A DNA stretch of 64,000 nt, from positions 3,807,001 to 3,871,000 of the forward strand of contig NC_092670.1 in assembly GCF_964355755.1 (NCBI RefSeq). The letters are read 5' to 3'. Origin of the DNA: Antedon mediterranea. Taxonomy: Eukaryota > Echinodermata > Crinoidea > Comatulida > Antedonidae. The notes below the pieces were generated by a model. The model had not been told where the DNA came from. It worked only from the letters and a program-made list of their open reading frames with translations, and did no database searches. Position 1 is the first letter of the stretch; every line of letters starts with the position of its first letter. Position numbers and translations under genes: made by a program. Positions 59,376 through 64,000 of the stretch are shown one piece after another.

Positions 59376-61080
59376 CTACCTAAACCTGAACGATCTATAG
59401 ATGGCGCTATACCATATACGAGATCTAATGGTAACAAGTCCAAGTCACAGAGACTCACTCATGATTAAGCTGCGTCGTTGACCAGCGAAAGCTAGAGTAA
59501 AAAGCGTAAGTGTTTCGGATTTCGAACTTTGACGTTGGTGGCGTAAATATTTTATTTGATTGTACGCAGAATTGTCAGCAAGATATAACGCTTAATATTA
59601 TCTAATAGTAGATACTGTAACAGTGGCGGATCTAGGGGGGGGGGGGGTGAATAGGGTGGCTAGCCACCCCCCTTAATTCTCAAAAAAAAAAAAAAAGATG
59701 CAACCTAATCGCGATTGACCGTCGCTAGACGTGGATTAATCTTTTAATTAAGAAGAGTAGGCCTAGCTAGGCCCTACTAGAGCTAGGGTTAGCATTAATA
59801 GTTGTGTGTAAATAGGCCTACACAGTGAAAGAGCTAAGAGTTTAATTACTATTATGAATTCAAGAGTTTAAAAAGAAAACACGATTTACAATCTTCGGAA
59901 AATACCCATTTTCAAAACACACGCACTCCTAAAACTACCAGCGTCACGTTGTCAAGCTCGCTCCTCGTGTGAATGCTGACGTCATCACTCTCCAAAATAC
60001 ACCATTTTCCATTGCAGTTAATTTCCGCCGCCCTGGTCCGTGTGTGTACAAAGCGTTAGCGTGGTATATTTACACCCCTGAGTGGAGTGTAATATCGGGA
60101 ACTTTTTTCTCGCGCATGAAAGTTTTTTGTATAATATTATGGTATGCAGTAGGCTATAAACGATAAAAATAAACGAGAAACATGGTGTTCTTTTATTATT
60201 TTATAGGCATAAAATAAACATGAAATGTCTTGTATGTACACGGGACGGCCGAAAAAAGTATGTGGCGTATTTGGCTTTTTTTTTATTTGTGTTATAGACA
60301 CGGCGATTACTGCGATCATTGTATACCAAATTACATTGAGTTATTCACCCGGCTGTAGGGTATATATCCCTGAGGTTAACAGACCACCAAAACACGGTAC
60401 ACAACACATGCACTCTAATGTTCATTTTGTTTGAAGGTTTTTCGATCAAAGTTTATTATTAGTTCGTCGAAAAAGATCCGTACAGTATTTGGAAGGATGT
60501 ATTTAACTTTACATTATGTAATATTTGTTATTAAGTGTGATGGAAACAGTTTCTCTAGCCTATTAAACAGTGTGTAAGCATCTATTTTTTCAAAAATTTT
60601 CGGAGCCTCGGGAGGGGGGACACCCCCTCCCAAACCCTCCCCCGCTCGGTGCTACGCCCCTCGTTTGCCACTTTCGTGGCCACCCACCTTCGTCAGATCC
60701 TAGATCCGCCACTGTGTAACTTTCTTATTTCTGACAGTGATACGTGGGAGTACTACGTACGTTATTATAACCTTTAAGTTGTGTTAATGTTCTTGACTTG
60801 GATATAAAAATTATTTGTTAGGCTATTTAGTTAAGTGTTTCGATCAGCTAATTGGCCATAAGCCTGCCTAGCCTAGCTAGCCCTCGTGTAGTGCTACTAG
60901 TAGTAGTTTGACTGTATGTATGTATCTGCTATGCTGTTTTGCGGGGTTGTTTGCACACGCAGCTGTGCTGCCTTGTGCGTGTTTTCATTGAGTTTATTTG
61001 TGTTTCAGACTTTACCGAAGAATAAAGAACGGTTAAAGCAACTACCACGAGTTTGTGTATCATTGTCCGAATTAGTAAAG
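59376..61080 (+). repeat. Presumed 5' LTR of the second BEL/Pao element, interrupted
   Basis: Starts where repeat R1 breaks off and ends near the gag start. An AATAAA at about 61021 would fit the LTR R region. The partner LTR lies beyond the window, so the borders are inferred. A TIR element at 59621-60714 splits it. Confidence 0.45.
59621..60714. mobile_element. 1.1 kb TIR element with TGTAA duplication
   Basis: Begins CAGTGGCGGATCTAGG and ends with its exact inverted copy (60699-60714). TGTAA flanks both sides (59616-59620, 60715-60719). GC-rich poly-G/poly-C sections sit near the ends, and no transposase frame is visible. The superfamily is not assigned; ends of this type are common in animal genomes. 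Confidence 0.8.
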
Positions 61081-61095
61081 TGTAATCCCTTAATT

Positions 61096-64000
61096 ATGGA
61101 GGAAAATACGTTCATCGACCTCAGCTTCGAAGAGCTCGAGGTCAAACACCGTTCGTTTAAAGGTCATCTAACGAGGGCAAGGGACCGCTTTACCCGTGTT
61201 CTCGACCGAGACGAACCGGAACTGGTTAAAGTGGCATTCGACCATATACAAAAGAAAATTCGAAAGATAACCGACTTACTTGATGCTATGGATGTTGTCA
61301 AACCACCTGATGAGACTAACACTACTACACGTCTACATGCAGAACTAATGTCAGCAGCTGATGACGTGGAGAAAAAATATCAAGAGTACAGAAGGTTTTC
61401 AAGGAATGAGCAAACCGCTCATTCTTCCCAAGGTGAGCCAACTGCAGCAGGAAAAGATGAAGAGATGATAAAATTAATTAAAGCTCAGTCTGACATGGTG
61501 GCACAGCTTACAATAAAATTGAACGGAAACGGCTCAGACAACAAACGGCCTTCAATTAAAACACCAGGACTCCCAGCCCCACGGTGGGATGGATCTCCAA
61601 GAAACTTCCATTCTTGGCATGTACGAATTGACCAATACTTCGAATCTGCTGGTATTAAAGGTGACCAAGAAAAATTGATGGTTTTGCTCAATGGTGATGC
61701 GTTACCCAAATCTATTCAAGATCATATTGCTGATTGTTGTTCTGTTGAAGGTGATAATGGAGCTTGGGCTCGTCTGAAGGAAAAGGTCCCGACTTCAGCT
61801 ATTGTTCGTGATGTTATTCTGACACTTCAGATGTTGAAGCCAATGAAGTCAGCAACAGCAAAGGAAATGCGGCCTGTTTTGAATGGACTCACAGACTTTG
61901 CAAGACGAATGCGTGAACTTGGAAAAGAATTAGAACTCTCATCGTCAGTAGTTGTTGAACTAGCGAGTCAGAAAATCGATGCTGAATTAAGTTTCGAATA
62001 CATGCGGCAGATAAAGCAAGATGAGCCGACAATACCAAGTTTGATCTCATTCTTACGAAGTGAAATGGAAGCAAGGGAACGTCGAGAGCAACCTCATATG
62101 TTTGGCGATCAAAATGCATCTACTCATCACATTACAAGACAAATTAGTACACTTGAAAATACTACCCAATTCCCACCGAAATCTAATTTTAAAGGTGCTG
62201 AAACTAGCACGGATGATTGTCCTTTCTGCACTGACCACTCACGTCACTTGATTATAAAGTGCCCTAATTTTAACTCAAAATCTAACGAAGAGAGACGGTT
62301 AATGATAATGGAAGCTAGAAGATGTTTCCTATGTTTTCGCACAAATCACAGTGCGTTCAGATGCCCCAGACATGACAAAAAACGCTGCTCTGTATGTCAA
62401 CTATTTCACCACCGACTGATTGCTTGCCCACCCAATCGCACTTTGAGAATTAACAACGCAGATGGTTTCTGTCAAAGCCAAATGTCACCAAAAACACAGG
62501 CGGGAGCGAACACAAATCTACGGCCAATTGTACGCCACGAAAACCAGGTAGGAACCAACTTAGGTCAGAATCCATTCATATATTTGCCAGCATCAACTAA
62601 CCAAACTGTTTCAAATATGAATTTAGATAAAACGTCAATAAATTCACCTCAGATAGTTCAGGCGGGAGCAAACCCAAGTCTACGTCAGACTGTAGCAGGG
62701 CCCAGTCAAAATCCATTCGTGTCTTTGCCTCCATCAACGAACCAGACAATTTCGAAAATGAATTCGACGAGGCATGCCGAACGTCGTCGCTATTCACCGA
62801 CTACATATGTCGAGATACAAGACAACGAGGGCAATTGGCAGAAAGCTGTCGCATTCTTTGATAGTGGTGCTGATACCACTCTGGTCAAGTGCTCCACCGC
62901 TAAAAGTCTAGGCTTAAACGGACTGCCCTTTGTATTTACTTATGGCGTGGCCGGAGGGGGCATCGTACAAGAAAACAGTGCAAGGTATCAACTTCGAGTC
63001 AGACCACTACAGGAATTGAAAGCATACGACTTGGTTGCAATTAGTGTACAAAAGCCTGCCCATGATAGCCCATCTGTTGGCGAAGATATCTTTGACGAAC
63101 ACCCTCATTTAACGGTAGTTAAAGAACATTTGCCTGCGGAGGAAGCCGAGATCGACTTACTCATTGGATACGACTATCAAAGTCTTACTACACCACTGAA
63201 AACAATACGTTCATTAACTGATCCTGATACATCGCCAACTGCGGCAAAAAGTGCTCTAGGTTGGACAATTATTGGACAAACCATTCCAAAGCCAACTTCC
63301 AATGTCATCAGCCACATCACAAACATAACTTTCATGGACGACTCCCAGCTTTTATATACATCCGATGTCATTGGAGTTAAACCAACAACCTTGTGTACAT
63401 GTACAGATAAGGAGATCGCTGAATCTCAGTTTATCAAACATTGTAGAAAAAATCTCCAAATAAATGAGAAGGGCCGCATTACCGTGGAAATGCCATGGAA
63501 GGATGGATTTCCTGAGTCTCTAGACTGTAATAGAGTACAAGCCGTGACGAGGATGATTTCACATGAGGCTAGGTTGCTAAAAAACAAGCAAATCAATGAC
63601 TACAATTATGAAATTCAAGCTCTCCTTGACAATGGATTTACGCGTGAGCTTACGCCAAGTGAAGACAGAAATGAAGGATGGTACCTTCAACACCATGCTG
63701 TCCATCAGCAACACAAGACAACGAAGATTCGAATTGTATGGAATTCCGCTGCTAAGTTTAACGGGTTGTGTCTCAACGACGGATTCCACAAAGGGCCAGA
63801 TTTCCTAAACTCACTTGTGACATGCTTTCTATACTGGCGGAAGTACGGAATTGCCGTAGCTGGAGACGTTCGGAAGATGTTTAACCAGATTGCATTATCA
63901 GTGCGTGATCAAAAGTTTCATCGTTTTGTCTGGCGATTTGGTGATACCTCAAAGGATATTAGGTATTTTCAATGGTTGCGTTTGCCGTTTGGGGACAAAC
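61096..64000 (+). CDS. BEL/Pao gag-pol polyprotein, 5' part (runs off the window)
   Basis: From the ATG at 61096 the frame is open without a stop for 968 codons to the window's end. Order: gag with an acidic helical N-terminus; a conserved core beginning PGLPAPRWDGSPRNFHSWH near residue 155; CCHC-like zinc sites (CPFCTDHSRHLIIKC near 374, CFLCFRTNHSAFRC, CSVCQLFHHRLIAC near 431). Then come a linker with two related repeats (QAGAN..LRQ..QNPF, at about 62500-62590 and 62660-62720), the aspartic protease (FFDSGADTTL near 589), ALGWTIIG, and the start of reverse transcriptase (VWNSAAKFNG; motif A region GDVRKMFNQI near 924). It is a different BEL lineage from the 45-49 kb element and so far intact. 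RT motifs B and C, RNase H and integrase should follow. Confidence 0.93.
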   Translation, partial: MEENTFIDLSFEELEVKHRSFKGHLTRARDRFTRVLDRDEPELVKVAFDHIQKKIRKITDLLDAMDVVKPPDETNTTTRLHAELMSAADDVEKKYQEYRRFSRNEQTAHSSQGEPTAAGKDEEMIKLIKAQSDMVAQLTIKLNGNGSDNKRPSIKTPGLPAPRWDGSPRNFHSWHVRIDQYFESAGIKGDQEKLMVLLNGDALPKSIQDHIADCCSVEGDNGAWARLKEKVPTSAIVRDVILTLQMLKPMKSATAKEMRPVLNGLTDFARRMRELGKELELSSSVVVELASQKIDAELSFEYMRQIKQDEPTIPSLISFLRSEMEARERREQPHMFGDQNASTHHITRQISTLENTTQFPPKSNFKGAETSTDDCPFCTDHSRHLIIKCPNFNSKSNEERRLMIMEARRCFLCFRTNHSAFRCPRHDKKRCSVCQLFHHRLIACPPNRTLRINNADGFCQSQMSPKTQAGANTNLRPIVRHENQVGTNLGQNPFIYLPASTNQTVSNMNLDKTSINSPQIVQAGANPSLRQTVAGPSQNPFVSLPPSTNQTISKMNSTRHAERRRYSPTTYVEIQDNEGNWQKAVAFFDSGADTTLVKCSTAKSLGLNGLPFVFTYGVAGGGIVQENSARYQLRVRPLQELKAYDLVAISVQKPAHDSPSVGEDIFDEHPHLTVVKEHLPAEEAEIDLLIGYDYQSLTTPLKTIRSLTDPDTSPTAAKSALGWTIIGQTIPKPTSNVISHITNITFMDDSQLLYTSDVIGVKPTTLCTCTDKEIAESQFIKHCRKNLQINEKGRITVEMPWKDGFPESLDCNRVQAVTRMISHEARLLKNKQINDYNYEIQALLDNGFTRELTPSEDRNEGWYLQHHAVHQQHKTTKIRIVWNSAAKFNGLCLNDGFHKGPDFLNSLVTCFLYWRKYGIAVAGDVRKMFNQIALSVRDQKFHRFVWRFGDTSKDIRYFQWLRLPFGDK

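Overview
The window looks like nuclear DNA of a marine invertebrate deuterostome, most likely an echinoderm. The basis is AT-rich DNA with spliced genes, HYR-domain receptors, a TIR-NACHT-LRR protein, L2/CR1-like and BEL/Pao retrotransposons, many foldback/MITE elements and a very frequent palindromic TAGGCCTA octamer. The species cannot be fixed from the sequence alone. All host genes after the first GPCR lie on the minus strand.

Layout. 1-2.1 kb: an intronless class A GPCR (+). 5.4-9.3 kb: a two-exon TIR-NACHT-LRR intracellular sensor (-). 11.7-14.7 kb: a minisatellite and a broken LINE. 15.3-53.2 kb: the core of the window, a three-fold tandem segmental duplication. Each unit originally held an unrecognised multi-pass membrane gene followed by a single-pass receptor gene, both on the minus strand. 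Unit A (15.3-25.0 kb) has the multi-pass gene (frameshifted), a LINE, and a receptor with four HYR domains and a tyrosine-bearing, ITAM-like tail. Unit B (26.9-34.6 kb) has a second multi-pass copy (a different frameshift) and a receptor with a TNFR-type cysteine-rich ectodomain, one transmembrane helix and two tandem death-effector-like domains (DED). Unit C (36.1-53.2 kb) keeps only the flank of the multi-pass gene, followed by exons that combine HYR modules, a transmembrane exon and tail like unit A, and the DED and last exons of unit B. Apart from the first two TNFR-gene junctions, the ectodomain, tail and DED junctions are phase 1, so ectodomains can be swapped without losing frame. I assembled these genes by hand from GT-AG sites. 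The reading frames close exactly: 507 codons for the HYR receptor, 442 for TNFR-DED and 1124 for the NLR.

The unit C gene is interrupted between its HYR exons and its TM exon by a nearly 12 kb inverted-repeat (foldback) element (39.9-51.8 kb). That element contains a 2.9 kb palindromic element and a BEL/Pao retrotransposon with 717/714 bp LTRs, a GTACA target duplication and an in-frame deletion of reverse transcriptase/RNase H. 53.4-59.4 kb is repeat on repeat: a 4.2 kb TIR element carrying a 42-bp minisatellite, inserted in a moderately repeated unit, plus a MITE. 59.4-64.0 kb holds the 5' part of a second BEL/Pao element whose gag-pol frame (968 codons, no stop) runs off the window. Its presumed 5' LTR is split by another TIR element.

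Working idea (inference): the 15-53 kb locus is a rapidly diversifying cluster of innate-immune or cell-death receptors in which HYR or TNFR ectodomains are shuffled onto death-effector or tyrosine-motif tails, close to an NLR. The TNFR-TM-tandem-DED and HYR-TM-tandem-DED layouts are the most interesting things here. Known TNFR-family death receptors carry a death domain and recruit DED adaptors, whereas here the DEDs appear to be built into the receptor.
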